This document shows, piece after piece, positions 25,659-34,078 of a stretch of DNA of 46,201 bases. Source of the DNA: CAZOWL01 sp964583605. GTDB lineage: Bacteria > Pseudomonadota > Gammaproteobacteria > Chromatiales > Chromatiaceae. The first letter of the stretch is position 1; each line of letters starts with the position of its first letter. The DNA is taken from contig CAZOWL010000023.1 in the NCBI GenBank assembly GCA_964583605.1, positions 1 to 46,201 of the forward strand, read 5' to 3'. The position numbers and the translations under genes were made by a program. The notes beneath the pieces were generated by a model. The model worked only from the letters and a program-made list of their open reading frames with translations. It made no database searches and had not been told where the DNA came from.

Positions 25659-26609
25659 ATGGCCAAAGCGGCTAACAGCGGCCCCCCTGAGCCCCGGCCG
25701 GATACCCGCCGGTCAGATGGCAGACCCGCGCGCAGCACAACGCCCGCCGGCGATCCGAGCTTGACCCTTGAGCTGATCGACGCCTCCGCGGCCTGCATTC
25801 GCTGGTCGGTCAGCGACACCGCATGGGCGCACCTCGACTCGGAATTCCCAGGGAATATCGGCACCACCCGGCCGGTGCTCCGACTGCGACTGGTCCACTG
25901 CAACGGTCGCGTCCAAGAGATCGCAAGCCGGGACATTGGCCGGGCGAACAGCGCGCGCGAGGGAGCCGTTATCATCCCGTTGGAGGTGACCGGTGAATAC
26001 GATGCAGAGCTGGGTCTCGTCAGTGAGGACGGCGGCTGGCTGGCGCTCACCCGTTCCGGGCGGCTGAGCTTTGCCGGCCCGACTCCGCACGAAACGACCG
26101 CGCCACCGCCGGTACCCGCGCCCGCGGCCCCCACACCACTCGCACACAACGGGCGGCCCGTAGCAACGCCGGCTCCTGCTCGAGACCCGGAGGCCTGGGA
26201 CCGGCATCCGGACGGCGCTGTGAGCCCACCTTGGGGACTGCTGCCGGTCAATCGGGAGGCCCATGCTCCAGCCGCCGCGGAGGCTCGTGCTCTGGAGCAA
26301 GGTCACGGGACCTCGCCCTCCTCGGCGGCGACGCTGACCGCTCCCGGGCCGGGCCTCTCAACGGGGGAGAATCGCGGAAGAGGGCCAGCCACAGGCGGCT
26401 ACGCCACCCGCACGCGCGGCAGCGAAGGTCCCGAGGTCCAAGTCGAGCTGCTCGTGTATGGCAGCGCGCCGCCGGGAACCATCATCGACCTTTACGGGCG
26501 CCAGCTGAAGGTTGGGCCCGGCGGGGCCTTCGCGCTGCGCATCCCCATTCAAGATACCCAGCTCCTTGGCAGGGCGCTGGCCGAGCACCCCGAGTCGGAG
26601 CCTGAATAG
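25659..26609 (+). CDS. DUF4912 domain protein
   Basis: A 316-residue protein. Residues about 30-140 form the DUF4912 domain, a carbohydrate-binding-like beta sandwich: TLELIDASAACIRWSVSDTAWAHL..., LRLRLVHCNGR, REGAVIIPLEVTGEYDAELGLVSEDGGWLALTRSGRLSFAGP. A long Pro/Ala/Gly-rich linker (140-260) leads to a short C-terminal beta module, VQVELLVYGSAPPGTIIDLYGRQLKVGPGGAFALRIPI. DUF4912 genes usually stand next to GH57 amylase/branching genes; here glgX is the neighbour and no GH57 gene follows. A role in glucan handling is inference from context. It is convergent with mlaF. Confidence 0.8.
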   Translation: MAKAANSGPPEPRPDTRRSDGRPARSTTPAGDPSLTLELIDASAACIRWSVSDTAWAHLDSEFPGNIGTTRPVLRLRLVHCNGRVQEIASRDIGRANSAREGAVIIPLEVTGEYDAELGLVSEDGGWLALTRSGRLSFAGPTPHETTAPPPVPAPAAPTPLAHNGRPVATPAPARDPEAWDRHPDGAVSPPWGLLPVNREAHAPAAAEARALEQGHGTSPSSAATLTAPGPGLSTGENRGRGPATGGYATRTRGSEGPEVQVELLVYGSAPPGTIIDLYGRQLKVGPGGAFALRIPIQDTQLLGRALAEHPESEPE

Positions 26610-26681
26610 GCGGCCCTGCAGCCTTCGCCACCCCCGTCGCGCTCGGCGAGGCACCGCTTGGCTGGCGCGATCGCTACGAGT

Positions 26682-27503
26682 TCAGGCCCCCGCAGCCTCC
26701 CCCCTTGTCAGGAATGCCCGCACTCGCGGGTGGCGGCATCGTTCCATCAACGCGCGAGGGGCCCCTTGGGCGATCTGGGTGCGCGTCTCGACATCGAGGA
26801 AGATCGCATCGGTCCCGATCCGCAGCAGGCTCGAGAGCTCGTGAGTGATGACAACCATCGTCATCCCAAGGCTCTCGCTGAGCTCCGTGATCAGGTCATC
26901 GAGCCTTCGGGCGCTGAGCGGATCGAGGCCGGCCGAGGGCTCGTCGAAGAACAGGACTTCTGGGTCGAGGGCCATCGCACGGGCGACACCGGCCCGTTTT
27001 TGCATCCCCCCACTGATCTCGGACGGATAGTGATCTTCGAAGCCGGCCAGCCCGACCAGGGCCAGCTTATAGGCCGCTACCTCGCGGATCCGGACCGGCG
27101 TCAGGCCAGTGAACTGCTCGAGCGGCAGGCCGATGTTCTCGGCCAGGGTCAGTGAGCTCCACAGGGCCCCACCCTGATACATGACACCGAGGCGGCGCAA
27201 CAGAGACTCGCGCTCGCCCTCCCCCGTCTCCCAGAGGCTTTGCCCATCGATCAGGACCTGACCCGCAGCCGGGCGCATGAGACCAATCATGTGGCGCATG
27301 AGCGTGCTCTTGCCGCAGCCGCTAGCACCCATAATGATGAAGATCTGCCCGCGCCGAACGGCAAAGTCGAGATCACGCATGACGACGAAGTCGCCATAGG
27401 CCATCGTCAGGCCGGCTACCCTGAGCTGGACCTCAGACTCATCGGCGACGGCCGTCGGCCAGCAGCCGTCGGACCGATTCGGCCCTTCAGACTCCGAGGG
27501 CAT
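26682..27503 (-). CDS. mlaF: MlaF-type ABC transporter ATPase
   Basis: A 273-residue ABC ATPase of the MlaF/Ttg2A family (phospholipid/sterol-like lipid transport between the two membranes). It has Walker A GASGCGKST, Q-loop VMYQGGALWSSLTLAENIGLPL, signature SGGMQKRAGVARAM, Walker B EVLFFDEPSAGLDP and the switch His in VVITHEL. The first 25 residues are less conserved and may be shorter in reality. It overlaps the 3' end of the permease gene by 17 bases, so both are translated from one minus-strand operon. No mlaD, mlaC or mlaB gene follows; the next gene is convergent. Confidence 0.92.
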   Translation of the reverse strand: MPSESEGPNRSDGCWPTAVADESEVQLRVAGLTMAYGDFVVMRDLDFAVRRGQIFIIMGASGCGKSTLMRHMIGLMRPAAGQVLIDGQSLWETGEGERESLLRRLGVMYQGGALWSSLTLAENIGLPLEQFTGLTPVRIREVAAYKLALVGLAGFEDHYPSEISGGMQKRAGVARAMALDPEVLFFDEPSAGLDPLSARRLDDLITELSESLGMTMVVITHELSSLLRIGTDAIFLDVETRTQIAQGAPRALMERCRHPRVRAFLTRGEAAGA

Positions 27504-28638
27504 CGAGCATCACCGCGAAGAGGCCGTCGGCGACGACGATCGCGACGATCGCGCTCACGACCGCCGAGGTCGCGGCCGCACCGACGGCCGAGGCACTGCC
27601 ACCGGCGCGGATCCCCTGATAGCAGCCGGACATGGCGATCAAGGCACCGAACACGAGGCTCTTGGCCAGACCGATAATGAACTGATCGAGCGTCAGAGAT
27701 GCCCAGGTCTGCGTCCAGTACTGCACGAATGTGATCTCGAACAAGGCTACCGAGACAGTCATGCCGCCGAGCATGCCGACCAAGATCGCATACAGGGTCA
27801 GCAGCGGCATCATTGCGACCAAGGCCAACACGCGCGGCAGAACGAGGAACTCGATCGGTGAGATCCCGAGGGTCCTCAGGGCGTCGACCTCCTGATTGAC
27901 CTGCATCGTGCCGATCTGCGCGGCGAAGGCCGCACCGGTGCGGCCAGTCATGATCACCGCGGTCATCAAGGCCCCCATCTCCCGCGCCATCGCGAGCCCA
28001 ACGAGATCGGCGATGAAGATCTGAGCCCCGAAGCTCGCGAGCTGCACGGCGCCGACAAAGGCCAAAATGACGCCGACCAGGAAGCTGATCAGCGTCACGA
28101 TCGGCAGGGCCTCTGGCCCGACATTCTGCAGCACGAGCGCGAAATCCGTTCGCCGATAACGCGCCCGTCCACCGAGCCAGGCACCGCAGGCGAGGATGAT
28201 CTCCCCGAGGAACGAGACGACCGCGAGGAGATCGCCCCAGACCTCGACCGAACGCCTCCCGATGCGCACGAGCCACCCGTCGGCGGCCTCAGTGCGATGC
28301 GTGGTCGGCGGGGGTACCGCCTTGGCAAGCGTGAGGAGTCGCCGGGCCCCCTCCGGCAAGCCACGGACATCCAAAGCGATGCCATGCTCTACGGCGGAAC
28401 GCTCGACGGCCCAAAGAAAGACCGGCAACGCGGTATCCCAACTGGTGATTGCCGATGCGTCGAGCGCCATTTCCGTGACCGGGCGGCCAGCAGAGATCGC
28501 CGCCTCCACCCCGGCGGCCGAGGGGAGCTGCTGCTCCAATAGCCAGGGACCAGCGAGACGCACCACCAGTCGTCCATCTGCCTGGCGCTCCACCTCCAAC
28601 GAGGCAGAGCTTCGAGTTGCGTCTCCGGCTGTCGACAA
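27487..28638 (-). CDS. mlaE: MlaE-type permease with N-terminal STAS-like domain
   Basis: A 383-residue protein in two parts. Residues about 10-120 resemble a STAS/MlaB-like domain (VRLAGPWLLEQQLPSA, EMALDASAITSWDTALPVFL, ALDVRGLPEGARRLLTLA). Residues 125-383 are the MlaE permease, with about five membrane helices and family text LPIVTLISFLVGVILAFVGAVQLASFGAQIFIADLVGLAMAREMGALMTAVIMTGRTGAAFAAQIGTMQVNQEVDALRTLGISPIEFLVLPRVLA. The fusion supplies in one chain what E. coli encodes as separate MlaB and MlaE. The start is TTG 28638, weakly supported. It is the first gene of the pair with mlaF. Confidence 0.9.
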   Translation of the reverse strand: MSTAGDATRSSASLEVERQADGRLVVRLAGPWLLEQQLPSAAGVEAAISAGRPVTEMALDASAITSWDTALPVFLWAVERSAVEHGIALDVRGLPEGARRLLTLAKAVPPPTTHRTEAADGWLVRIGRRSVEVWGDLLAVVSFLGEIILACGAWLGGRARYRRTDFALVLQNVGPEALPIVTLISFLVGVILAFVGAVQLASFGAQIFIADLVGLAMAREMGALMTAVIMTGRTGAAFAAQIGTMQVNQEVDALRTLGISPIEFLVLPRVLALVAMMPLLTLYAILVGMLGGMTVSVALFEITFVQYWTQTWASLTLDQFIIGLAKSLVFGALIAMSGCYQGIRAGGSASAVGAAATSAVVSAIVAIVVADGLFAVMLDALGV

Positions 28639-28876
28639 TGGCCTCGGATACCTGCGGCGAAGAGAAGGCGATAGCCTAGCATGGCGCGTGCGACAGGTCG
28701 GAACACCTAGGGTCTCCTGGCCCTCCCAGCGCCGTTCTCGACCAATGACGATCGCAACCCTTACTCACTTGTTCCAGCTTACCCCGCAGTTGCAGTCGCA
28801 AGTCGACGGAACGTCTCGACAAGACAAATGCTAGTGGCGGACGGCTCCTTCTGGCCTTCCTTGTGCTCGATCGGCG

Positions 28877-29269
28877 TCAGATCGAGCCCGGGAGCTTGAC
28901 GACCTCGATCCGCACGGGCGCCAGCCCGGCCTTAATGATGCCGAGCTCGCGGGCCGCACGCCGAGACAGATCAAGGATGCGACCCTCGATGAAGGGGCCA
29001 CGATCGTTGACACGCACCTGGATGCTCTTGCCCGTCTTCAGATGGGTGACGCGGATCTTAGTGCCGAGCGGCAGCCGTTTGTGGGCCGCCGTGTAGGCTT
29101 GGCTGTTGTATCTCTCGCCGCTCGCCGTCCTGCGGCCTTGGAACTTGTCATGGTAGTACGAGGCAATGCCTCGCTGAGTCAGGGCCGGCGCGGCCGAGGC
29201 GGACGGGAGCTGGATCAGGAGGCCTGGGACAATCAAGATGGCGATGGCAAATAACCTGCGCAATTTCAT
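28877..29269 (-). CDS. rlpA: RlpA-family septal ring lytic transglycosylase (short form)
   Basis: A 130-residue exported protein. The signal peptide is residues 1-26 (ends SASAA). The double-psi beta-barrel RlpA domain follows: GIASYYHDKFQGRRTASGERYN (which contains a catalytic Glu), AAHKRLPLGTKIRVTHLKTGKSIQVRVNDRGPF (which contains the catalytic Asp) and GRILDLSRRAARELG. The usual C-terminal SPOR domain is missing, so it should not be targeted to denuded septal glycan in the standard way. There is no lipobox Cys at the signal cleavage site, so it is probably soluble in the periplasm. It is monocistronic. Confidence 0.92.
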   Translation of the reverse strand: MKLRRLFAIAILIVPGLLIQLPSASAAPALTQRGIASYYHDKFQGRRTASGERYNSQAYTAAHKRLPLGTKIRVTHLKTGKSIQVRVNDRGPFIEGRILDLSRRAARELGIIKAGLAPVRIEVVKLPGSI

Positions 29270-29648
29270 CGCTTTTCCTCATCTTCGACAGATGGGCCCG
29301 CGTGCGGCGATGGCGTCGCGGGCGACAAAGGGCGACGACTTTACGCGATTTCGAGCCTAGGGAAAACCCTTATTTTACCTGCTGCGCATGCCTTTCTGGC
29401 GGTTTGACCGGGAGCGCTGCGCTGTGTGGCGCGACGGACCTAAGGCAAAGGGCCACTGGTCGCATCCGCCACCGGGAGCGCGACACCGATCAAGACGGCA
29501 CCGATTCCCGCCCGGGGGACGGGGGATATAACAAGGAGTGCGCTGCGCGCGACTTTCATCGTCATGACGGCAGGCGGTGGAGGCTGACGAGCGACCTGCC
29601 GTTCATCCTGCCACCCGAGCCCCTGAGCGGACAACGGCACTTAAGCCA

Positions 29649-29676
29649 TTGACGAAAAAAGGACATCTGCTATTTT
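29649..29676 (+). promoter_or_regulatory. Putative sigma-70 promoter
   Basis: TTGACG (29649-29654), a 16-base A-rich and mixed spacer, then TATTTT (29671-29676), about 95 bases ahead of the start at 29770. It is a plausible but imperfect -35/-10 pair. Confidence 0.4.
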
Positions 29677-29687
29677 CACGAAAGAAG

Positions 29688-29703
29688 TGTGACACGGGTC
29701 ACA
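29688..29703. promoter_or_regulatory. CRP/Vfr-like operator palindrome
   Basis: TGTGACACGGGTCACA matches the CRP consensus TGTGA-N6-TCACA perfectly and extends one pair further (C/G). It lies just downstream of the putative -10, a position from which a bound CRP-family protein would block transcription of the gene at 29770; if the real promoter lies further down it could activate instead. Confidence 0.5.
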
Positions 29704-29769
29704 AACCTGGCCGCGCGAGACGAGAGCAGACGGCGGTCGGGAAAGACATTTCGAGCAGGACGAACAGAG

Positions 29770-30702
29770 ATGCCGCGACTCAACTACAACTCCAACGATC
29801 CTCAGCCACGCCCAGTAACGGAGCCGACAGCCCAGAGCCAGGAGGCGTTTCATATGGCGGCGCGCCGGCTCGCCTCGCTGTCACGGCGGCCACCCGAAGA
29901 GCTCGTCCCGGGGTTGCTTGCCGAGCTCGGACGCTCGGAGTCCTTGCCGCTAATGCCGCCCCAGCGGCTCGCGCTACTCCGTCGCCTGAAGGCACTCACG
30001 CGCGACGCGATCAACCGATTGCCCAAGACGCCGGGGAATGGCCCCGCCCGGCGGGCCGGCACCCAGGGCCTGACAACTGAGCAGGAGCTGATGCGGCTGA
30101 TGACAGCCAATTTCAAGCAGTTCCTGCGCGATCTTGATCGCCCCAAATTCCTCCACTTCGGACAGTGGGATATGACTCGGCAGTGGGCACGAGCCAATTT
30201 GATGAGCTTTCTCGGCCAGCAGATCTGCTACGCGGCGCGGGCCCAGCGCCCTCTACCGCAAGGGGCCTGGCAGGATCTGCATGATCTGTTTGTCTACCTG
30301 GTGCTGCGCAATGATCTGCCGCTAGAGCGACCGCCCACAGCCCGGCAACAGCCTAGCGCCAGCCGATTCGAGACCGCCTACAAGCGTCTGTTATGGCTCG
30401 GCCTGGTCCAATCGCTCAGGCCGTCGGCGCCCGTGGACCGGCAGATGTGGCACCAAACGGCCAGCTGGGCGCTCGATTCATGGCTGATCGAGCCAGAGAG
30501 CGTCCTGGGATGTGACGGCCTGATTCTGGTCGAGGTGGCGAAGGACGCCCCGCCCCGCCTCGAGCTGCGCTCGCTCGACGACCCCTTCCACGGCTGGGCG
30601 CTGAGCCCGGCCCTCGCCTTCCTCGACCACTTGCGCCGCGCCGGCCAGCCCGGCCTGGCCACCGCATTGAAGCGCTATTCCACTGATAGCTTGGCGGCCT
30701 AG
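29770..30702 (+). CDS. Hypothetical protein, possibly a c-di-GMP-effector-like family
   Basis: A 310-residue soluble protein. ATG 29770 (MPRLNYNSNDPQ) is chosen because AGGA lies about 9 bases upstream; an earlier in-frame start at 29689 would overlap the operator palindrome. The N-terminal half is helical: LARLLRRLKALTRDAIN-like text, then EQELMRLMTANFKQFLRDLD and WARANLMSFLGQQICYAARAQRPLPQGAWQDLHDLFVYLVL. The last pattern (A..L...L.....Y..R.P.P...W..LH.L) recalls N-terminal helical domains of large PilZ-linked proteins, but I see no RxxxR/DxSxxG motif, so c-di-GMP binding is not supported. The function is unknown. Confidence 0.65.
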   Translation: MPRLNYNSNDPQPRPVTEPTAQSQEAFHMAARRLASLSRRPPEELVPGLLAELGRSESLPLMPPQRLALLRRLKALTRDAINRLPKTPGNGPARRAGTQGLTTEQELMRLMTANFKQFLRDLDRPKFLHFGQWDMTRQWARANLMSFLGQQICYAARAQRPLPQGAWQDLHDLFVYLVLRNDLPLERPPTARQQPSASRFETAYKRLLWLGLVQSLRPSAPVDRQMWHQTASWALDSWLIEPESVLGCDGLILVEVAKDAPPRLELRSLDDPFHGWALSPALAFLDHLRRAGQPGLATALKRYSTDSLAA

Positions 30703-30793
30703 GGGACAGGCAACGCCTGTCTGACGCGGGATCTCGCAAGGACGCAGACGTGGTTAAATAGCGCCTTGGGTTCCCTTTAGAAGGAGATGTGTC

Positions 30794-31300
30794 GTGCTGG
30801 AGCGATGGCTCGAGAAAGTCTTGTTCGCCAGCCGCTGGCTGCTAGCCCCAGTCTATCTCGGGCTGTCATTGGCGCTGCTCGCGGTGGGGATCAAGTTCTT
30901 CCAGGAGGCCTACCACGTCTTGAGCCACGTCTGGACCTTGAAGGAAGCCGATGTTGTGCTGACCGTGCTGGCGATGATCGATCTCGTTCTGGTCGCCAGC
31001 CTGGTCATCATGGTGATGTTTTCGGGCTATGAGAACTTCGTCTCCCAGATCGACGTCGAGGGGAAGGATCGTGAGATCGGCTGGATGGGCAAGCTCGATG
31101 CGGGCACCCTGAAGCTCAAGGTGGCGGCCTCGATCGTCGCCATCTCATCGATCCATCTGCTGCGGGCCTTCATGGACCTGCAGCACATCGCGAGCGACAA
31201 GCTCTTCTGGTATGTCATCATGCACCTCACCTTCGTCGTGTCGGCCGTGCTGATGGGGGTGCTCGACAGGTTGTCGGTCGGCTCCGGAAAGGCCCGCTGA
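30794..31300 (+). CDS. yqhA: UPF0114 (YqhA/TIGR00645) membrane protein
   Basis: A 168-residue inner-membrane protein with four predicted helices. It begins at GTG 30794 (LERWLEKVLFASRWLLAPVYLGLSLALLAVGIKFFQE), with AGAAGGAG upstream. Family text continues: VLTVLAMIDLVLVASLVIMVMFSGYENFVS, DAGTLKLKVAASIVAISSIHLLRAFMD and LFWYVIMHLTFVVSAVLMGVLDR. The function is unknown. It is convergent with the methyltransferase-CIA30 gene, with only 9 bases between the stops. Confidence 0.92.
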   Translation: MLERWLEKVLFASRWLLAPVYLGLSLALLAVGIKFFQEAYHVLSHVWTLKEADVVLTVLAMIDLVLVASLVIMVMFSGYENFVSQIDVEGKDREIGWMGKLDAGTLKLKVAASIVAISSIHLLRAFMDLQHIASDKLFWYVIMHLTFVVSAVLMGVLDRLSVGSGKAR

Positions 31301-31309
31301 AGCCACTCG

Positions 31310-32533
31310 CTACCGGAACAGGGCCAGCCGTGCCAGACAGAGGTCGGCCTCGAAGGCGCGGCCGATCGCCACCAGACCCATCCGGCGGAGCTCGCGGAGG
31401 TCAAGAGGCGCATCGAGGCGATACGGCTGGAAATCGGTGAACGCGATCTGGATCCGTTCCCACGAGGCCGAGGCCGTGAAATCGGCGCGATAGGATTGCC
31501 AGGGCCGCCGTGTGGCGTCGGTGCGGAGATGTATTTTGTAGCCTTCGTCATTGCCGAAGACATCGAGCACCAGCCCGCGATAGGTAGACGCATCGAGCGA
31601 GCCGGCCGCGCCGAGGTCGGTCGCCATCTGCACGAAGCCGCCATTGTTCTCGAGCCGCACCTGACCGCGCAGCCGCAGGCAGGTCCGCCCGTCGACGCGA
31701 TCGCGCTGCAATGTCCCGGCTGATAGGCCACCCATCACGGTATCGGTAATCAGGCGCCAGCCCGTCTCGGCATCGCTGGCGGCATCATAGAGGACGCGCT
31801 CGTCGCTCATCGTCCCATCCCCCCCTTGAGCTATCCGAAAGGCCGGCTTGCGAAAGTGCAGCAAGTAGTTCCGGCGCAAGATATCGGCCTCGCCTTCGAG
31901 CACGAAGCCGGCCTGTTGGACCTCTTCTGCAAAGACCTCCTTCCCGGCGCGCACGTGGCCCATCACCCATCCGGCACTCCGGCCCGGGATGCGCTCGAAA
32001 TCGATTAGGATCAACCGGCCACCAGGACGTAGCGCACGATAGATCGAACGCATCATCGCCAGCGGCTGCTCGAAATGGTGATAGGTATCGGCGATGAAGG
32101 CCAGATCGACCGATTCCGTCGACAGCCCCGCACCGGCCTGGCTATTGACGATTCCCACGACATTGCCCAAGCCCTGCTCAGCGGCCGTCCGCTCAATGTT
32201 CCGCACGAATTCCTCGGAGACGTCCACCGCGAGCACCCGCCCGCTCGGGCCGACCGCCCTGGCGAACAGACGAGTGAAGAGACCGGTGCCGGCTCCGATA
32301 TCCGCGACCACCATACCGGGGCGCAGATCGGCCTCGGCGAGAATCGCGCGGCGGAGGTCGTAGAGCTCGCGGCCAGGGCGCTCAAAGCGCTCAACCCACT
32401 CGCCATAGTCGGGATTGACATAGGGGCGATTGATCGCAGGGTCGGCCCCGGCTAGCGATAGGCCTGTGTCCGCGGCCAGGAGACCGGACAATAGCGCGAG
32501 GACGACGAGGAACAAGGCGCGGAGGAATGGCAT
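31310..32533 (-). CDS. Exported SAM-methyltransferase-CIA30 fusion protein
   Basis: A 407-residue protein in three parts. Residues 1-22 look like a signal peptide or anchor (FLRALFLVVLALLSGLLAAD). Residues about 40-240 are a class I methyltransferase: motif I VVADIGAGTGLFTRL (78-84 is DIGAGTG), an acidic residue in VLAVDVSEEF, and VDLAFIADTYHHFEQP and LRPGGRLILIDF. Residues about 262-407 match the CIA30 family (complex I intermediate-associated protein 30): GWRLITDTVMGGLSAG, GFVQMATDLG, YRGLVLDVFGNDEGYKIHLRT and DLRELRRMGLVAIGR. The start at 32533 has GGAGAG upstream. There is no stop between the domains, though an internal ATG just before the second could be an ancestral start. It lies 17 bases downstream of nei in one operon. 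A periplasmic methyltransferase would be odd, because SAM is cytoplasmic. Confidence 0.85.
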   Translation of the reverse strand: MPFLRALFLVVLALLSGLLAADTGLSLAGADPAINRPYVNPDYGEWVERFERPGRELYDLRRAILAEADLRPGMVVADIGAGTGLFTRLFARAVGPSGRVLAVDVSEEFVRNIERTAAEQGLGNVVGIVNSQAGAGLSTESVDLAFIADTYHHFEQPLAMMRSIYRALRPGGRLILIDFERIPGRSAGWVMGHVRAGKEVFAEEVQQAGFVLEGEADILRRNYLLHFRKPAFRIAQGGDGTMSDERVLYDAASDAETGWRLITDTVMGGLSAGTLQRDRVDGRTCLRLRGQVRLENNGGFVQMATDLGAAGSLDASTYRGLVLDVFGNDEGYKIHLRTDATRRPWQSYRADFTASASWERIQIAFTDFQPYRLDAPLDLRELRRMGLVAIGRAFEADLCLARLALFR

Positions 32534-32550
32534 CTGGCTCTCCTTACAGG

Positions 32551-33339
32551 TCATTGTGGTTGGCAGGCGCCGCACCAATAGGTCGAGCGCTGGGCTGGGC
32601 CGAGCCGGGCGAAGGCGATCACTGCCGAGCAGCGAAGGCAGGGACAGCCTCTGCGCCCGTACACCCAAAGCCGGTTACCGTCGTCGCCAGGTGACCGCGT
32701 CACGCGGGGTCCACCGCCGAGGTTGGCTCGCAACAGGGTGCGGGCACGGCGGTAGAGGGCAACCAGGCCTTCGTCATCGATCGAGTCGATGCGCGCGAGT
32801 GGGTGTCGGCGCTCGAGATAAAGGACTTCGGACTTGTAGACATTGCCAATGCCGGCTGCGATCCGCTGATCGAGCAGCATATCGGCCAGCGACGCCTCGT
32901 CCGGCAGCAGCTCCCGCGCGCGCTGGGTGATCCACGCATAGTCGGCATCGCACTGGATCAGATCCGGTCCGAGACGCGAGGCTAGCAGGCGGTGGCGCAG
33001 CCCAAGATCGCGCAGCCATTCGACCTCCTTGGGCTTGAAGCAGACGTAGATCTGGCCGTCGACGACGAGCTCGACGGCCGCCTCGCGCGGCGGGCGGCGC
33101 CAAGGCTCCCCCAGCGCATAACGATGCCAGGAGCCCCACATCCCGAGATGGCTGCGGAGCAGCGCACCATCCTCGAAGCCGATCAACAAGTGCTTGCCGA
33201 GCGCACGCACCGACCGGATACGCAGCCCGGCCAGCGGTCGTGCCTCCGGCACCCGCGCCACGCCGGCTTCCACCCATCGCCCCTGCAGGCGCGGGCGCAG
33301 ATAAATGGCCAATTTGTGGATCGTATCGCCTTCGGGCAT
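32551..33339 (-). CDS. nei: Endonuclease VIII-like DNA glycosylase (Fpg/Nei family)
   Basis: A 262-residue bifunctional glycosylase/AP lyase for oxidised bases. The N-terminus MPEGDTIHKLA is the Nei form (Pro2 as catalytic amine, Glu3), and the GKHLLIGF segment (about residue 48) holds the catalytic Lys. The H2TH region contains EASLADMLLDQRIAAGIGNVYKSEVLYLERRHPL. The C-terminal zinc finger is intact: RRGCPCLRCSAVIAFARLGPAQRSTYWCGACQ. It is the first gene of a two-gene minus-strand operon with the methyltransferase-CIA30 gene. Confidence 0.95.
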   Translation of the reverse strand: MPEGDTIHKLAIYLRPRLQGRWVEAGVARVPEARPLAGLRIRSVRALGKHLLIGFEDGALLRSHLGMWGSWHRYALGEPWRRPPREAAVELVVDGQIYVCFKPKEVEWLRDLGLRHRLLASRLGPDLIQCDADYAWITQRARELLPDEASLADMLLDQRIAAGIGNVYKSEVLYLERRHPLARIDSIDDEGLVALYRRARTLLRANLGGGPRVTRSPGDDGNRLWVYGRRGCPCLRCSAVIAFARLGPAQRSTYWCGACQPQ

Positions 33340-33448
33340 CTCGGTGTAAGTGTGTAAGCGCGGGAAAGTAAGATTCGATTGGTCGGCAACTCGCGCGTAT
33401 ACTGAGAGACGGATTCAAGACCGAGATCTTGCGGTCTCAGGATCCAGG

Positions 33449-33685
33449 ATGAATCCGAGCGATACGGCCAACTACATGTATACACTCATGAAATCCGAGC
33501 GCACGAAGCACAGACGTGCTGCGCCCGGCTCATCGTGCGCCTACGATCAAATCGAAGTGGCCCGGTTCGCTGATCTCGGCGAAGCGATCAAGGCAAGGGA
33601 TGCGGCCAACCTAGCACTGAAGCCCCGACATTACGTGATAAACGAGTCCGGCAGGGAATACTACAACGGGACTTGGATACGGTAA
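33449..33685 (+). CDS. Small hypothetical protein
   Basis: A 78-residue protein starting at ATG 33449 (MNPSDTANYMYTLMKSERTKH), with AGGATCCAGG just upstream. It ends with VINESGREYYNGTWIR, a tail seen in a family of small gammaproteobacterial proteins ending 'GREYY.G.W'. The middle has EVARFADLGEAIKARDAANLALKPRHY, consistent with a small alpha/beta fold. The function is unknown. A hairpin (GACCG/CGGTC with an 8-base loop, about 33420-33437) lies in the leader. It is divergent from nei. Confidence 0.55.
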   Translation: MNPSDTANYMYTLMKSERTKHRRAAPGSSCAYDQIEVARFADLGEAIKARDAANLALKPRHYVINESGREYYNGTWIR

Positions 33686-34078
33686 TCGCAACCCTGCCGA
33701 ATCGGAGGTGAAGGCTGCGTCTGCCGCGGCGCGATCACCGACGATTTCCATGTTCTGCCCCCGGACACACCCGAGGGTGACAACCTTAAGCCTCGGAACC
33801 CAGGGGGCACCGATTTGGCGCGCGCTCGCGCCATCCTTTCTGCAGGTGGGTCGCCGATGGAACGAGGCGACCAGACGCCGACGCCCGGCGCAAGCTAGCA
33901 AGGCACGGACCGGTGTCGACATGACATCAGCATGAATAGGCTGAAGCAGGCGCCTGCGACCGCAGGAATCTACCCCCTTTTTCTTGCTAGCTGAATAGCT
34001 GGGGCTTGTCCGGAAGTGCCCGGGCGTTGGTTTAACCCCAGCAAATCGACAACCCGCGAAGTGAACAGAGGTAACAAC
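33686..34078. other. Intergenic region before the sulfur-globule-like gene
   Basis: About 393 bases. One plus-strand frame (about 33690-33898) reads like protein in part (ITDDFHVLPPDTPEGDNLKPRNPGG) but has no start codon, so it may be a decayed gene. The promoter of the following secreted protein must lie at the right end. Confidence 0.4.

Larger units (their letters stand above)
29270..29769. other. Divergent intergenic region between rlpA and the next plus-strand gene
   Basis: About 500 bases. An open frame at 29302-29652 on the plus strand has no ribosome binding site and poor composition; I do not call it. The right end holds a promoter-like and a CRP-like element listed separately. Confidence 0.5.

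Noticed and set aside
24986..25675. Frame overlapping the glgX 3' end and the gap after it
   Set aside because: Out-of-frame reading of glgX followed by unstructured sequence.
29302..29652. 116-residue plus-strand frame
   Set aside because: No start signal, Arg/Asp-rich shadow-like composition, and it overlaps the promoter region of the next gene.
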